A stretch of 64,000 nt of DNA from Chitinophaga niabensis (GTDB taxonomy: Bacteria; Bacteroidota; Bacteroidia; Chitinophagales; Chitinophagaceae). Below, one piece after another: positions 7,633-17,624 of the stretch. How positions within the stretch are numbered: the first letter of the stretch is position 1; every line of letters starts with the position of its first letter. The notes beneath the pieces are model-generated. The model was given only the letters and a program-made list of their open reading frames with translations, searched no databases and was not told where the DNA came from. A program made the position numbers and the translations under genes. The stretch covers positions 992,001 through 1,056,000 of the forward strand of contig NZ_FSRA01000001.1 of NCBI RefSeq assembly GCF_900129465.1, given 5' to 3'.

Positions 7633-8841
7633 TTATCCCTTATAGCGGGCAAAGGAGAAAACCTCCGCATCCGGGTGCTGTTTCCCCCTGATCTGATCAC
7701 AAACGATCTCTGCGGCTATCTGGCTGAAGGTGATGCCGTTACCGCCAAAACCCAGTGCAAAGAAGGTATGGGGCATTTTAGCGTAGGTGCCTATATAGGG
7801 CAGTCCATCCTGCGTGCTGCCAAAGGTGCCCGTCCAGCTGAATTCAGGCTTGAAAGGAATATGCGGGAAATGTTTACTGAAATCCTGCTGTAACTGCCTG
7901 GCCTTGGAGGGTAAGAGCTTATCCCTTTTAGTGGGATTGTAGAACTTTTCGTCCCGGCCACCCACAATGATGCGATGTTCCGGTGTGCTGCGCATATAGA
8001 GGTAGGGATCTTTTGTTTCCCAGATCAGGCAGTCTTCGTACCACAAAGGTCCTTTTTCATGATGTTCGCTGGCTACAGCATAAGTGGCATGCAGGTCCAC
8101 AATGCCGGCCGGGAGATATTGAAGGGTTTCGTACCCGGTGGCTATTACAAGATGACCGGCCAGTACCGTATAACCTTCTGCGGTAGTGAGCCGGACGCCG
8201 TTCTTAGGAAAACTGATATCCTGCACAAATGTTCTGTCGTACACTTCAGCACCCTTTTTCAGGTTATACTGATGGAGGGCATGTGTTAAACTATAGGCAT
8301 CTGTTTGTGCAGCCGTGCGGGAGTAGATGGCACCGGGAGCATCCAGTCCCAATAAGTCTTTCAGCATGCCGGGGTCCCAGAACATTACATCCAGGCCCAT
8401 GGCTTTGCGGGCTTTGTATTCTGCTTCCAGTTTGGGAAGGTCTTTCTTAAAGGAGGCGAGATATAAACTGTGTTTCCTTTCAAAATAAGGCGCATCCACT
8501 CTTTTGGCGATCTTCTCCAGTTTGTTGATAGACGCGGCACATAAGGCATATGCTTTTTCTGCATGTGCAATACCTGCTTTCTCTTTTAATTCCGTAAGGG
8601 GCACATCAATTTCATATTGTAACAGAGAGGTGCTGGCGCTGGTGCTTCCAAGGCCCACAGTTCGGGCATCCAATACTACACAGGTTATTCCCTCCCGCAC
8701 CAATGCATGGGCCATTAACGCCCCTGAAATACCTCCTCCTATCACCACCACGGACGTACGAAGATCGTTCTCCAGTTTGGGGTAATTGAAAGGCAGGCCA
8801 TGCCGGATCAGTGAATATGGATATCCTGAGTGTAAGTCCAA
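7633..8841 (-). CDS. FAD-dependent oxidoreductase (DAO family)
   Basis: The Rossmann dinucleotide fold begins at VVVIGGGISGALMAHALV (GxGxxG), followed by the acidic strand end VVLDARTVGLGS. The substrate part and C-terminal FAD-contact region WTGTFGSTQDGLPYIG and FALGFGGNGITFSQIAAEIV fit the glycine oxidase/D-amino-acid oxidase (DAO) family, here without a Rieske domain. It is cytoplasmic, with no signal peptide. The frame is open to 8925, but a TTG at 8841 giving MDLHSGYPYSLIRHG is preferred because a -7-like box (8927-8934) places transcription near 8920 and the conserved region starts after 8841. The start remains uncertain. The substrate cannot be read from the neighbours. Confidence 0.8.
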   Translation of the reverse strand: MDLHSGYPYSLIRHGLPFNYPKLENDLRTSVVVIGGGISGALMAHALVREGITCVVLDARTVGLGSTSASTSLLQYEIDVPLTELKEKAGIAHAEKAYALCAASINKLEKIAKRVDAPYFERKHSLYLASFKKDLPKLEAEYKARKAMGLDVMFWDPGMLKDLLGLDAPGAIYSRTAAQTDAYSLTHALHQYNLKKGAEVYDRTFVQDISFPKNGVRLTTAEGYTVLAGHLVIATGYETLQYLPAGIVDLHATYAVASEHHEKGPLWYEDCLIWETKDPYLYMRSTPEHRIIVGGRDEKFYNPTKRDKLLPSKARQLQQDFSKHFPHIPFKPEFSWTGTFGSTQDGLPYIGTYAKMPHTFFALGFGGNGITFSQIAAEIVCDQIRGKQHPDAEVFSFARYKG

Positions 8842-8926
8842 AATGTTTATTTTGTGCCTGTTCAATAACGGACAGCCATTGTGCTGTAATGAACAGTGCC
8901 TTTTATGTAATATACTGATTATCAAC

Positions 8927-8934
8927 CAAAGTTA
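8927..8934 (-). promoter_or_regulatory. -7 box (TAACTTTG) for the FAD oxidoreductase gene
   Basis: The minus strand reads TAACTTTG, an exact TAnnTTTG match, overlapping the most upstream possible start codon (TTG at 8925). It suggests translation begins further downstream. No -33 element at standard spacing was seen. Confidence 0.4.
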
Positions 8935-8977
8935 GCCTTGGTATGATAATGGCCTTTAAGCAACCAAATCTGTTCCC

Positions 8978-11371
8978 ATGTTCCGCAATCACCTGAAAAT
9001 AGCACTCCGCCATCTATGGAAACATCGTACCTATACCGGTATTAACCTGGCAGGGCTGGTCATTGGCCTTGCTGCCTGCTGGGTCATCCTGCTGCATGTG
9101 GGGGACGAACTGAGTTACGACCGCTTCCATGAAAAGGGTGAAAATATCTACAGGGTGGTGAATGCGGCCAGCTGGGAAGGAGGGCAGCTCAACCTGGCTA
9201 CTTCCTCTGCGCCACAAGGGCCGGCCTTGCAAAATAACTTCCCTGAAGTATTAGCGCAGACAAGGATCGTGCCGGAGGGTGGAGGTAGTTTGCTGAGCGC
9301 AGGAGATAAAAGTGTTCAACCGGGGGAAGCCCTTTTAGCGGATAGCAATGTTTTCCAGGTTTTCACTTTCCCTTTCATTGCAGGTGATCCCACTACGGCA
9401 TTGAAAGCTCCGAATGCTATCGTATTAACAAAAAGCCTTGCCGCAAAGTTATTTACAGATCCCGCCGCCGCATTGGGTAAAAGTGTTGTATGGAACGGTG
9501 ATAAAGATGTAGACCTGGTAACAGGTGTAATGGAAGATGTTCCGCATAACGCACATTTTCATTTTACGGCATTGCGTACGCTGCCGAAGGGCTTTACTTC
9601 CAGGTGGGATAATTTCAGCATCTATACCTATCTCTTATTACAGCCCGGCGCAGATGCGGAAAAGATCAGCAGCAAAAGCCAGGCTTTCTATGAGCAATAC
9701 ATGAAAGGGGATATGGGAGATGGTGTGAAATTCAGGATGAGCCTGCAACCACTGCGCGATATACATCTGAACTCCCATCTTGGTTATGAATTGGGTGTGA
9801 ACGGCAGCAAACGGAGCGTGTATATCTTTGCCACTGTAGCCATACTGATATTATTGATCGCCTGCATCAACTACATGAATATTTCCACAGCCCGTTCTTC
9901 TGTAAGAGTAAAGGAAGTGGGCGTGCGTAAAACATTAGGGTCTGTACAGGGGCAGGTAGCAGGCATGTTCCTGGTAGAATCCATTATCCTCACTTTACTG
10001 GCAGCGCTGCTGGCTGCTATAGTTACCAGTGTGGCATTGCCTGTATTCAACAGGATAGCCGGCAAATCCTTATCGCTCTGGCAATACGGTGTGGGTTACA
10101 CGTTGTTATTGCTCCTGGTGTTTTCTATAGGGGCAGGTTTCCTGGCGGGTTCTTACCCGGCCATCTTTATGTCCCGCTTCAAAACCATTAATGCGCTGAA
10201 AGGAAAACAGGGAAGTCAAACAGGGAATGCAGCTTTCAGGAAGGTATTGGTTTCTTTCCAATTCGTAGTGGCCATCATTTTAATTGCAGTGTCTATCATT
10301 ACATGGCTGCAGATGGAATATGTGAATAAAAAGGACCTTGGTTTTGCGAAGGACCAGATCCTGAGCTTTCACCTGAACGATATGCGGCTGCGAGAAAGTG
10401 TGTCTGCTATCAAGGCTGAATTGAAGAAGAGCCCTTATATAGAAAGCGTGTCCGCCGCCAGCAATCCTCTTGGCAATAACAATATCGGGGCAAATGGTTT
10501 TAAAGCAGAGAAAGACGGGAAGTTTGAACACGGATCACTGATCACACAGAACTATTATGCAGATGCGGATTTTGTGCCGGTTATGGGGCTTAAACTGGTA
10601 GAGGGAAGGAACTTTGACCCTGCCAGGCCGGGAGAAAGATACACTACCCTGCTGGTGAATGAAACAATGGTAAAGGAAATGGGGTTGAAAGATCCTATCG
10701 GCAAACGGGTGCAATATGAAGCAGATACTATCCGGGAACGCCGGATCATAGGTGTGGTGAAAGACTTTCACATTTATTCCCTTCAACATAAAATAGCTCC
10801 CATGGCTATTATGCAGCCCGTGTTTACGGCCATGGAAGATAACCTGTTTGTACGTTTGAATAAAGCGCATATCCCGGAAGGACTGCAGTACCTTGAAGAA
10901 GTGTATGCCCGGTTCGAAAAAACATATCCATTGGAAGCGCATTTCCTGGATGAGAACTTCTCCCGTCAATATTTCGCGGAGCGGGCCCAGAGCAAAGTAT
11001 TCCTGCTGTTCACCCTCCTGGCTATTTTCATTGCCTGCCTGGGACTGTTTGGCCTGGCTGCTTTTACGGCAGAGCAAAGGACCAAAGAGATCGGTATCCG
11101 CAAAGTACTGGGTGCCTCCGTGGCGAGTATCACCGGTATGTTGAGCAAAGATTTCTTAAAACTGGTACTGATCGCCGCGGTGATGGCCATACCCATTGCC
11201 TGGTGGAGTATGCAGGTATGGCTGAAGGATTTTGCCTACCGTATCTCATTGAGCTGGTGGATGTTTGCTGCGGCAGGATTGCTGGCAATAGTGATCGCAT
11301 TGGCCACAGTAGGCTATCATGCCATGCGGGCAGCCCTCGCTAACCCGGCAAGGAGCCTGCGGGCGGATTGA
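8978..11371 (+). CDS. MacB/FtsX-type ABC transporter permease
   Basis: 797 residues with the duplicated layout of Bacteroidota FtsX-like permeases. TM1 is near residue 20 (GINLAGLVIGLAACWVILLHV), then a large periplasmic MacB-type domain, TMs near 285-400 with the conserved ILLIACINYMNISTARS and GVRKTLGS motifs, a second periplasmic domain, and C-terminal TMs with LLAIFIACLGLFGLAAFT and GIRKVLGAS. Such proteins use ATPase-driven mechanotransmission to move substrates from the periplasm or to signal. No ATPase gene is adjacent, so its partner must be elsewhere. It is apparently monocistronic. Confidence 0.92.
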   Translation: MFRNHLKIALRHLWKHRTYTGINLAGLVIGLAACWVILLHVGDELSYDRFHEKGENIYRVVNAASWEGGQLNLATSSAPQGPALQNNFPEVLAQTRIVPEGGGSLLSAGDKSVQPGEALLADSNVFQVFTFPFIAGDPTTALKAPNAIVLTKSLAAKLFTDPAAALGKSVVWNGDKDVDLVTGVMEDVPHNAHFHFTALRTLPKGFTSRWDNFSIYTYLLLQPGADAEKISSKSQAFYEQYMKGDMGDGVKFRMSLQPLRDIHLNSHLGYELGVNGSKRSVYIFATVAILILLIACINYMNISTARSSVRVKEVGVRKTLGSVQGQVAGMFLVESIILTLLAALLAAIVTSVALPVFNRIAGKSLSLWQYGVGYTLLLLLVFSIGAGFLAGSYPAIFMSRFKTINALKGKQGSQTGNAAFRKVLVSFQFVVAIILIAVSIITWLQMEYVNKKDLGFAKDQILSFHLNDMRLRESVSAIKAELKKSPYIESVSAASNPLGNNNIGANGFKAEKDGKFEHGSLITQNYYADADFVPVMGLKLVEGRNFDPARPGERYTTLLVNETMVKEMGLKDPIGKRVQYEADTIRERRIIGVVKDFHIYSLQHKIAPMAIMQPVFTAMEDNLFVRLNKAHIPEGLQYLEEVYARFEKTYPLEAHFLDENFSRQYFAERAQSKVFLLFTLLAIFIACLGLFGLAAFTAEQRTKEIGIRKVLGASVASITGMLSKDFLKLVLIAAVMAIPIAWWSMQVWLKDFAYRISLSWWMFAAAGLLAIVIALATVGYHAMRAALANPARSLRAD

Positions 11372-11444
11372 TCCGTTCATCCAATGTGGCTTTAAAAAGC
11401 GGAATATTATTGCTAGATTACCCCGGTTTTAATCAAACAATTCT

Positions 11445-13409
11445 ATGCCTGCATTTCAGCGACAATACCCAGTGTTAGCTGTCCTCCTTGGATGGCTATG
11501 CCTGCCAATGGCAGTATCAGCGCAGCAAAGCGCTTCTAAATTCAATGCTTACAAAGCTTTTGAACCCGTATTTTACGAAGCCAACGGAGATGAGGTCCGC
11601 ACGGCAAGTGGCAGACCCGGCAGTAAATACTGGCAGAACTCGGCAGATTACAAGATCGATGTGACCTTTGACGATGTGAAGGACAATATCGCCGGTACCG
11701 TGGTGATCACGTACAAGAACAATAGCCCGGAGAACCTGCCTTTCCTCTGGCTGCAGCTGGACCAGAACATTTACAACGAAGCATCCCGTGGTGTAGCTGT
11801 TACGCCGGTTGCCGGAGGCCGCTGGGCAAACCGTAATTTCAATGGCGGTTATACGATCAGCGATGTGTCTATCGTGGCTTTAGGCAAAGAGCAGAAAGCC
11901 ACTCATGAAATAGTGGATACCCGCATGCGGGTAGAACTGCCACAGGCTTTAAAAGCCAATGGCGGCGTGATCCAGCTGAAAGTGAAGTTCTCCTTTAATA
12001 TTCCCGAATACGGTACAGACCGGATGGGCATCCTCAAAACCAAGAACGGTAAAGTATACGAGATAGCACAGTGGTATCCCCGCATGTGTGTATTTGATAA
12101 CGTGATAGGATGGAATACCCTGCCATACCTTGGCCAGGGAGAGTTCTACCTGGAATACGGGAATATTGAATATACCATCAATGCGCCTGCAAATCATATT
12201 GTGGTAGGTTCCGGCGCTTTGCTGAATCCCGCAGAAGTATTAACGCCTGTACAACTGCAACGCTGGAAGAAAGCAGAGCAAAGTGATAGAACGGTGATGC
12301 TGCGCGATGTGAATGAGATCACGGATGCCTCTACCCGCCCGGCCAAAGAACGCCTTACCTGGAAGTTTAAATGTACCAATACGCGCGATGTAGCCTGGGC
12401 TTCCTCCCCTGCATTTATCTGGGATGCTGCCCGTATCAATCTGCCCGGCGGTAAAAGATCGCTGGCTATGAGCGTATATCCTGTAGAGAGTGCCGGCGAT
12501 TCTGCATGGCGCCGTTCTACAGAATTTGTGAAAGGTTGTATAGAACACTATTCTGAAAAATGGTATCCCTATACTTATCCCGTGGCGGTGAACGTAGCGG
12601 GTATTGTAGGTGGAATGGAATATCCCGGTATCGTTTTCTGTTCCGCACGTTCTCAGAAAGGAGGTTTGTGGGGCGTAACAAGTCATGAATTCGGCCATAA
12701 CTGGTTCCCCATGATCGTGGGCAGCAACGAAAGACGTTTTGCCTGGATGGATGAAGGTTTTAATACCTTCATTAATGGCCTTGCAGAAAAAGAATTCAAC
12801 GGTGGCGAATTTGCAGATAAAGGTAAACCGAACCGCCACGCTGCCAGCCGCATGATGTACTACGATTCTGCCAGCAGCATCTATCACCGCGCCGATGTGA
12901 TAAGAGGCGGCAGCCTGGGCATCCTCGCTTATTACAAACCTGCCATGGGATTGGACCTGCTGCGGGAAGTAGTATTGGGAGAAGAACGTTTCGACAAAGC
13001 ATTCCGCTATTATATCGACAACTGGGCTTTCAAACATCCTACCCAATGGGATTTCTTCCGTGCTATTGAAAACAGCAGCGGAGAGAGCCTTGACTGGTTC
13101 TGGCGCGGTTGGATCATCAACAACTGGAAAGTGGACCTGGCTGCAAAAGAGGTAACTTATCAGAATGATACCACTGCTATCATTACCATTGAGTGCCTGG
13201 AACAATTGCCCATGCCAGCCACTGTAGAGATCAAAGAAGAGAATGGTACCAGCAAACGCGTGAACCTGCCTGTAGAGATCTGGCAGACCGGTCCTGTATG
13301 GCGTTTCCGTTATACAACTGCAGCCGGTAGTAAGGTGGTAAGTGTGAATGTGGACCCGGATAAGGCTTTGCCGGATGCCAATACCCTGAATAATGTCTGG
13401 AACAAATAA
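11445..13409 (+). CDS. Exported M1-family metallopeptidase
   Basis: A signal peptide ends at VSAQQ. The M1 aminopeptidase features are present in order: an N-terminal beta domain, the substrate-anchoring GGMEYPG, the zinc motif HEFGHNW, and the downstream Glu in [11 protein letters not shown] (HExxH-x18-E; the first motif reads HEFGH). A helical C-terminal part and a short beta domain finish the 654-residue protein. It should cleave N-terminal residues from peptides in the periplasm or outside the cell. Its own terminator follows, so it is a single-gene unit. Confidence 0.93.
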   Translation: MPAFQRQYPVLAVLLGWLCLPMAVSAQQSASKFNAYKAFEPVFYEANGDEVRTASGRPGSKYWQNSADYKIDVTFDDVKDNIAGTVVITYKNNSPENLPFLWLQLDQNIYNEASRGVAVTPVAGGRWANRNFNGGYTISDVSIVALGKEQKATHEIVDTRMRVELPQALKANGGVIQLKVKFSFNIPEYGTDRMGILKTKNGKVYEIAQWYPRMCVFDNVIGWNTLPYLGQGEFYLEYGNIEYTINAPANHIVVGSGALLNPAEVLTPVQLQRWKKAEQSDRTVMLRDVNEITDASTRPAKERLTWKFKCTNTRDVAWASSPAFIWDAARINLPGGKRSLAMSVYPVESAGDSAWRRSTEFVKGCIEHYSEKWYPYTYPVAVNVAGIVGGMEYPGIVFCSARSQKGGLWGVTSHEFGHNWFPMIVGSNERRFAWMDEGFNTFINGLAEKEFNGGEFADKGKPNRHAASRMMYYDSASSIYHRADVIRGGSLGILAYYKPAMGLDLLREVVLGEERFDKAFRYYIDNWAFKHPTQWDFFRAIENSSGESLDWFWRGWIINNWKVDLAAKEVTYQNDTTAIITIECLEQLPMPATVEIKEENGTSKRVNLPVEIWQTGPVWRFRYTTAAGSKVVSVNVDPDKALPDANTLNNVWNK

Positions 13410-13418
13410 ATTTTATAG

Positions 13419-13447
13419 GCTGGCCGGGTAACCGGCCAGCTTTTTTT
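13419..13447. terminator. Bidirectional terminator between M1 peptidase and LytTR gene
   Basis: gctggccgg (13419-13427) pairs with ccggccagc (13432-13440) around a 4-base loop, followed by seven T. The stop of the convergent LytTR gene lies at its right edge. Confidence 0.85.
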
Positions 13448-14147
13448 ATCCCAGTTTGATAGCTTCAAAGAATTGCTTCACATAAGTATCCCCGATAGGT
13501 ATTGTATGCGCCCCGATAAAAATACGCTGTCTTTCCACACTATCTATTTTGTCAATAGCCGTGATAAATGATTTATGCACCCGGATGAACTTCTGCGGCG
13601 GGAGTATTTCCTCGATCCCACGGAGGTTCTGCAGGGTAAGGATCTTCTGATTTGCAGTTTGTATAGCTACGTAGTTGCGCAATGCCTCAATGAATAATAT
13701 TTCGCTGAGGTTCACCCGTACAATGCGTTTATCTGTACGGATGAAGATGAATTCATTCTGCACAAGGGAGATATTATCTTTCTGCTGTTTATTCACCACC
13801 TTTTGCACTGCCTTCACAAAACGTTCAAAGGATACGGGTTTCAGAAGATAGTCCGTGGCTTCGTACTGGAAACCATCCAGTGCATATTCATCGTAGGCGG
13901 AGATGATCACAACATCCACCTGGTTCTGTAATAACTGCATGAATTCAACGCCGGTGAGTTCCGGCATCTGGATGTCCAGGAACACCAGCTTTACAGATGG
14001 TTCCTGTTTCAGGTAGGCCAATGCTTCCAGCGGATTGGAGAAGCTGCGTTGCAGTTGTAGTTCCGGCATTTTAGAAATGAATGCTTCGATCACCTGTACG
14101 GCGAGCGGTTCGTCATCTACCACAATACATTGTATAGCCATATTCAC
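13446..14147 (-). CDS. LytTR-family response regulator
   Basis: Receiver domain at residues about 4-120 with the acidic pair VVDDEP, the phospho-acceptor Asp in LVFLDIQMP, and the Lys in DYLLKPVSF. A LytTR DNA-binding domain fills residues about 135-230 (FIFIRTDKRIVRVNLSEILFIEAL, RVHKSFITAIDKID, IPIGDTYVKQF). Five bases separate it from the upstream kinase gene, so the two form one transcription unit with the kinase-like gene at 15193. It probably binds paired direct repeats at target promoters. Start is either 14147 or the second Met at 14141. Confidence 0.93.
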   Translation of the reverse strand: MNMAIQCIVVDDEPLAVQVIEAFISKMPELQLQRSFSNPLEALAYLKQEPSVKLVFLDIQMPELTGVEFMQLLQNQVDVVIISAYDEYALDGFQYEATDYLLKPVSFERFVKAVQKVVNKQQKDNISLVQNEFIFIRTDKRIVRVNLSEILFIEALRNYVAIQTANQKILTLQNLRGIEEILPPQKFIRVHKSFITAIDKIDSVERQRIFIGAHTIPIGDTYVKQFFEAIKLG

Positions 14148-14152
14148 GTTGT

Positions 14153-15193
14153 TTACCAGCGTATACTCAATTTACAATAATAATCCGCATCGTTATCCTG
14201 TACTTCTAACTGATACTGCCCGGGATATACAAGGTCCAGGCGTTTGCGCACATTGTGCAGGCCAATGCCGCCCGTTTTGTCTTTCCGGGCACCCGATTTG
14301 AAATTGAATACAGTAAACTGTAATTCCTCTTCAGTACAGGTGATATGAATGGTAACAGGTTTTGCTGCCTGGTTTGCAATACCATGTTTGAATGCATTCT
14401 CCACGAAAGGTACCAGCAACAGCGGCGCTATTTCATAAACATGCGGATCTCCGGCTACGGTGAGCTGAATGCATTCCTCACAGCCGGTACGCAAACGTTG
14501 CAGCGCAATATAATCTTCCAGGTAACGGATCTCGTCCACCAGTTTGCTGCGATAGCTGGTAATGGGCGGTTGCGCTACCATGTATTCCAGTATATCTGAA
14601 AGCGTGTGTGTAGCATCTACTACCTGCGGGGAACGGACCAGTGCCAGCGAATAAATGCTGTTCAGGCTGTTCATCAGGAAGTGGGTGTTGAGCTGCATTT
14701 TCAGGAAAGCAAATTCAGCCTGTTGTTTTTGCTGGTCTAGGTTCTTCCTGCGTTTATCTTCTTCCAGCCAGGAAAAGAAGAGCACATAAGCAACGGCGGC
14801 GAGCACTACCAGGGTATTGCTCCATAACCCGTTGAAAAAGAACTGGCCGAAAGTTCTGTACACTTTGGCATTACCTCTTGTACCCATCAGTAATACTTCC
14901 TCCCGGAAAAAGGTATGCGCTATGAAGTATTTGAACAGGATAAAGAACAGGATCAGCGGGATCAGTTTAGACAGTAAGGCCCACCAGTTCCTGTTTCGGA
15001 GGAAAACCGGAAGCGGCCATGAGATGGTGATATAGAAGAGAAAGAAGCTGATGAAACCAAACAGGCCATTGTTAATATGAATGTAATACAGCGCTTTAAG
15101 CGGACTGGGATGCCCTAAGAGGGTCATGCCATACATCAGCATCATCCAGATCACCAGGAGCACAAAGGGCCGATATGTAAAGCGTACAGGCAT
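14153..15193 (-). CDS. LytS-type sensor histidine kinase
   Basis: Four predicted membrane segments occupy the first ~140 residues (LVIWMMLMYGMTLLG, GFISFFLFYITISWPLPVFL, LIPLILFFILFKYFIA, TLVVLAAVAYVLFF). They are followed by the His_kinase motif LNTHFLMNSLNSIYSL with the phospho-acceptor His, the N-box LLLVPFVENAFKHG, and the G-box GGIGLHNVRKRLDL. No separate sensor domain is seen, so the membrane part probably detects the signal. The start codon overlaps the stop of the upstream pseudokinase as TGATG (15193), pointing to translational coupling. The response regulator follows five bases later. Confidence 0.92.
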   Translation of the reverse strand: MPVRFTYRPFVLLVIWMMLMYGMTLLGHPSPLKALYYIHINNGLFGFISFFLFYITISWPLPVFLRNRNWWALLSKLIPLILFFILFKYFIAHTFFREEVLLMGTRGNAKVYRTFGQFFFNGLWSNTLVVLAAVAYVLFFSWLEEDKRRKNLDQQKQQAEFAFLKMQLNTHFLMNSLNSIYSLALVRSPQVVDATHTLSDILEYMVAQPPITSYRSKLVDEIRYLEDYIALQRLRTGCEECIQLTVAGDPHVYEIAPLLLVPFVENAFKHGIANQAAKPVTIHITCTEEELQFTVFNFKSGARKDKTGGIGLHNVRKRLDLVYPGQYQLEVQDNDADYYCKLSIRW

Positions 15194-16116
15194 CAGGCTA
15201 ATTCAGGATATAAAGGTGTTTTAAAGGCTTTTTGTGTTGCCTTCAGGGATAAGGAATCCGGTTGAATATGCAGTTCCACCGTGAAAGGGGCGGGGGAGGA
15301 TTGTTGCTGTAAGAGTTGCTCTGTGGCAGATTGCAGCAGCAAAGGTTCTATACTGAAACCTGCTGTGCTGCCATTGATCTGCAAGCTGATCATTTGCTGC
15401 GGGAAGAGGCGGTTATGCAGCTTTAAGTAGATATTATAAAAATGCAGCTCCTTTTGCAGGCTGGCCTTTTCGCGTTGAACAGATTTATCGTACAACATAT
15501 ACCGCAGCAGTTCTGATAATTGCAGGATGCATTCCACTCCTTCCTGGTCCCTTTTCTCTTCTACCTTCAGTACATCTTCCAATGCTTTTAATTTGCGCAA
15601 CAATAACTGTGAGGATAAATGCATGCGCTCATACTGCCGGGAAACGTCTGCCAGGGACCTTTCCAGCTCACGGCTGCCTTTGTCGCTGGAGCGCCAGTGA
15701 ATGAAGATGTAATAGGCATATGCCGCGAAAGCAACGAGCAGGCTGGTTTGCAGGGCTATACGTGAATAGGCGGAGAAGGAGAGGTAAGTTTTTTTTACCC
15801 CTATCAGGGCTATGGCTTTCTGCAATACCAGGTCAGGGAAAATAAGTCCTGCGCCATATTTGATCAGGCAGAAAGCAAGTAATGTGAGGATCACTGCAAC
15901 AACCGGCTTTTTGCCCTTTAAAGGGAACACTACAAAAACGAGCAGGTAGAACAGCTGGAAGTTTATAAAGCCATAAACGATATATCTTACCAATACCCAT
16001 TGCATACCAAAGGAGGAGCTGAAATTTGCCAGGATTTGCGGTGAAATATAGAGCATTACCAGCGCCATCCAGATGGCCAGGTGTACGAGATAACGGTATG
16101 GTTTGCTGCTGAGCAT
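15193..16116 (-). CDS. Degenerate LytS-like membrane protein (pseudokinase)
   Basis: 307 residues with the same membrane layout as the kinase downstream and the recognisable helix LSELLRYMLYDKS with following KELHFYNIYLKLHNR, both standard in LytS kinases. The phospho-acceptor segment (normally NPHFLFN) reads SSQLLLR, replacing His with Gln. The N-box reads LLLQSATEQLLQQQ and there is no Gly-rich G-box. It therefore should neither bind ATP nor autophosphorylate. The overlap with the active kinase gene suggests a subunit or modulator of that kinase. It could instead be a decaying duplicate, but the frame is intact over its full length. Confidence 0.8.
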   Translation of the reverse strand: MLSSKPYRYLVHLAIWMALVMLYISPQILANFSSSFGMQWVLVRYIVYGFINFQLFYLLVFVVFPLKGKKPVVAVILTLLAFCLIKYGAGLIFPDLVLQKAIALIGVKKTYLSFSAYSRIALQTSLLVAFAAYAYYIFIHWRSSDKGSRELERSLADVSRQYERMHLSSQLLLRKLKALEDVLKVEEKRDQEGVECILQLSELLRYMLYDKSVQREKASLQKELHFYNIYLKLHNRLFPQQMISLQINGSTAGFSIEPLLLQSATEQLLQQQSSPAPFTVELHIQPDSLSLKATQKAFKTPLYPELA

Positions 16117-16297
16117 TAGCCCCGTAAGTTACAGTATCCACGCGGAGTTTGGGCGATTACAGGAGTGTTTTTTTTCATACTTGCAGGATGCCGGAACGTA
16201 CATTCAGAACGCCTGTACGTACTATTTTGATCGCCGGAAAGCAGATGCTGCTTATTTTGGAGCATTCGTTTCATTTAATCAATAACCAACCTAAACA

Positions 16298-17536
16298 ATG
16301 AAGAAATTAGTAGTTGTGGCAGCCCTGATGAGCCCTATGGCCCTGATGGCACAAACACAGAAAACAGCCCTTCCTAAACAGATCACCGTAAAAGGGAGTG
16401 TAAAGTTTGCCACGCCGGAAGAGCGTTTCAGAAAGATCTGGCTCTCCCGCGATAATGGTACCGGCAAAGCTGTGGTAGTGGATTCTGCTGTTCTCGGGGC
16501 AGACCTTACCTATTCTTTCAGGATCAAACAGGACCATCCCGGTGTCTATAAACTGAATATCATGCAATGGGACCATATCAGCTTCTGGAGCGATGCTGAT
16601 GTAACCGTTGATTCCCGTGGTTATGATACCGCTAAGATGAAAATGAAGATCCCGCACTTCTATCTTGTAAAAGGCTCTTCAGACAACAATTTCATCAACC
16701 AGGTAGAATTAAATAATACCAATGGTTACCTCCGGATGGTAGACGAATTGAATGAAGAATACTACGCTAAAAAATACAAGGATGAGAAAGGAGATTCTGC
16801 CTGGATCAGTTACCTTAAAACCCGCAAGCGTTATAATCCTATGAGAGAAGACGCAAAAATGCGTGAAGAGCTGCTCATGGAGATCTATAAGGACCGCCCG
16901 GTGCTGATCTATGCTCTGCGTGGTATGGCAGGTACGGAAGACGGAGAAAAGTATGCCGCGGTATTAACCAAACTGGATAACCTGATCGCGAAATACCCCT
17001 GGTTAACGGAAGCGAAGGAAATGAAGACCACCATCCTCAGGAACAAGGCGCAAGCCATGAAGCTCAAAGCAGGACAGCCGGTTCCAGCTATCTCTTATCC
17101 TGATGACCTGGGTAAATTACAAGGCCTGGAGCAATACAAAGGCAAATATGTATTGGTTGATTTCTGGGCCAGCTGGTGTGGTCCCTGCCGCCAGGCGATC
17201 CCAAGGGTAAAAGAATTATACACGCAATACAAAGAGAAGGGATTGGAAGTAGTGAGCATCTCTATCGATACAGATAAAAAAGCCTGGAGGAAAGCAATGG
17301 AAGAAGAAAAGATGAGCTGGATGCAGCTATTAAGTGATGATAAGGATAAAACGATGGAAGTATTCCAGTTTTCAGGTATTCCTACCATGTATATGATCGA
17401 CCCGCAGGGTAATATCATTACAAAGTTTACGGGCTTTAGTCCTGAGGCGCAAAAGGAGGCAGAGGGGATCCTGGCGAAGGGTACTTCAGCAAAGCCTGCA
17501 GCAGAGAGGAAAGCGATCCCTATGACTTCGATGTAG
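16298..17536 (+). CDS. TlpA-like thioredoxin-fold protein with N-terminal DUF4369-like domain
   Basis: A signal peptide ends at ALMAQTQ. Residues about 25-140 form a beta-rich DUF4369-like domain (TVKGSVKFATPEERFRKIWL...), followed by a helical linker. Residues about 255-390 are a TlpA/AhpC thioredoxin fold with the active site FWASWCGPCRQAIP, VVSISIDTDK and the cis-Pro segment FSGIPTMYMIDPQG. It should act in the periplasm as a membrane-side reductase of disulfides. The 412-residue architecture is common in Bacteroidota. No partner gene is adjacent. Confidence 0.92.
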   Translation: MKKLVVVAALMSPMALMAQTQKTALPKQITVKGSVKFATPEERFRKIWLSRDNGTGKAVVVDSAVLGADLTYSFRIKQDHPGVYKLNIMQWDHISFWSDADVTVDSRGYDTAKMKMKIPHFYLVKGSSDNNFINQVELNNTNGYLRMVDELNEEYYAKKYKDEKGDSAWISYLKTRKRYNPMREDAKMREELLMEIYKDRPVLIYALRGMAGTEDGEKYAAVLTKLDNLIAKYPWLTEAKEMKTTILRNKAQAMKLKAGQPVPAISYPDDLGKLQGLEQYKGKYVLVDFWASWCGPCRQAIPRVKELYTQYKEKGLEVVSISIDTDKKAWRKAMEEEKMSWMQLLSDDKDKTMEVFQFSGIPTMYMIDPQGNIITKFTGFSPEAQKEAEGILAKGTSAKPAAERKAIPMTSM

Positions 17537-17624
17537 TTCCTTATCATGCAAAAATACGCAGATCATTTACCCGGTACAAACAAAGCCGCCGCTTTTGCCG
17601 CATTTTGCCATGGAAAAGTTTTCA

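Noticed and set aside
12240..13205. A 321-codon open frame on the minus strand
   Set aside because: It lies entirely opposite the M1 peptidase gene, whose zinc motif and full domain order are intact; its own product shows no domain or signal. It is a shadow of codon use.
15193..16116. The LytS-like gene as an active kinase
   Set aside because: The phospho-acceptor His, N-box and G-box are all lost, so autophosphorylation is not expected.
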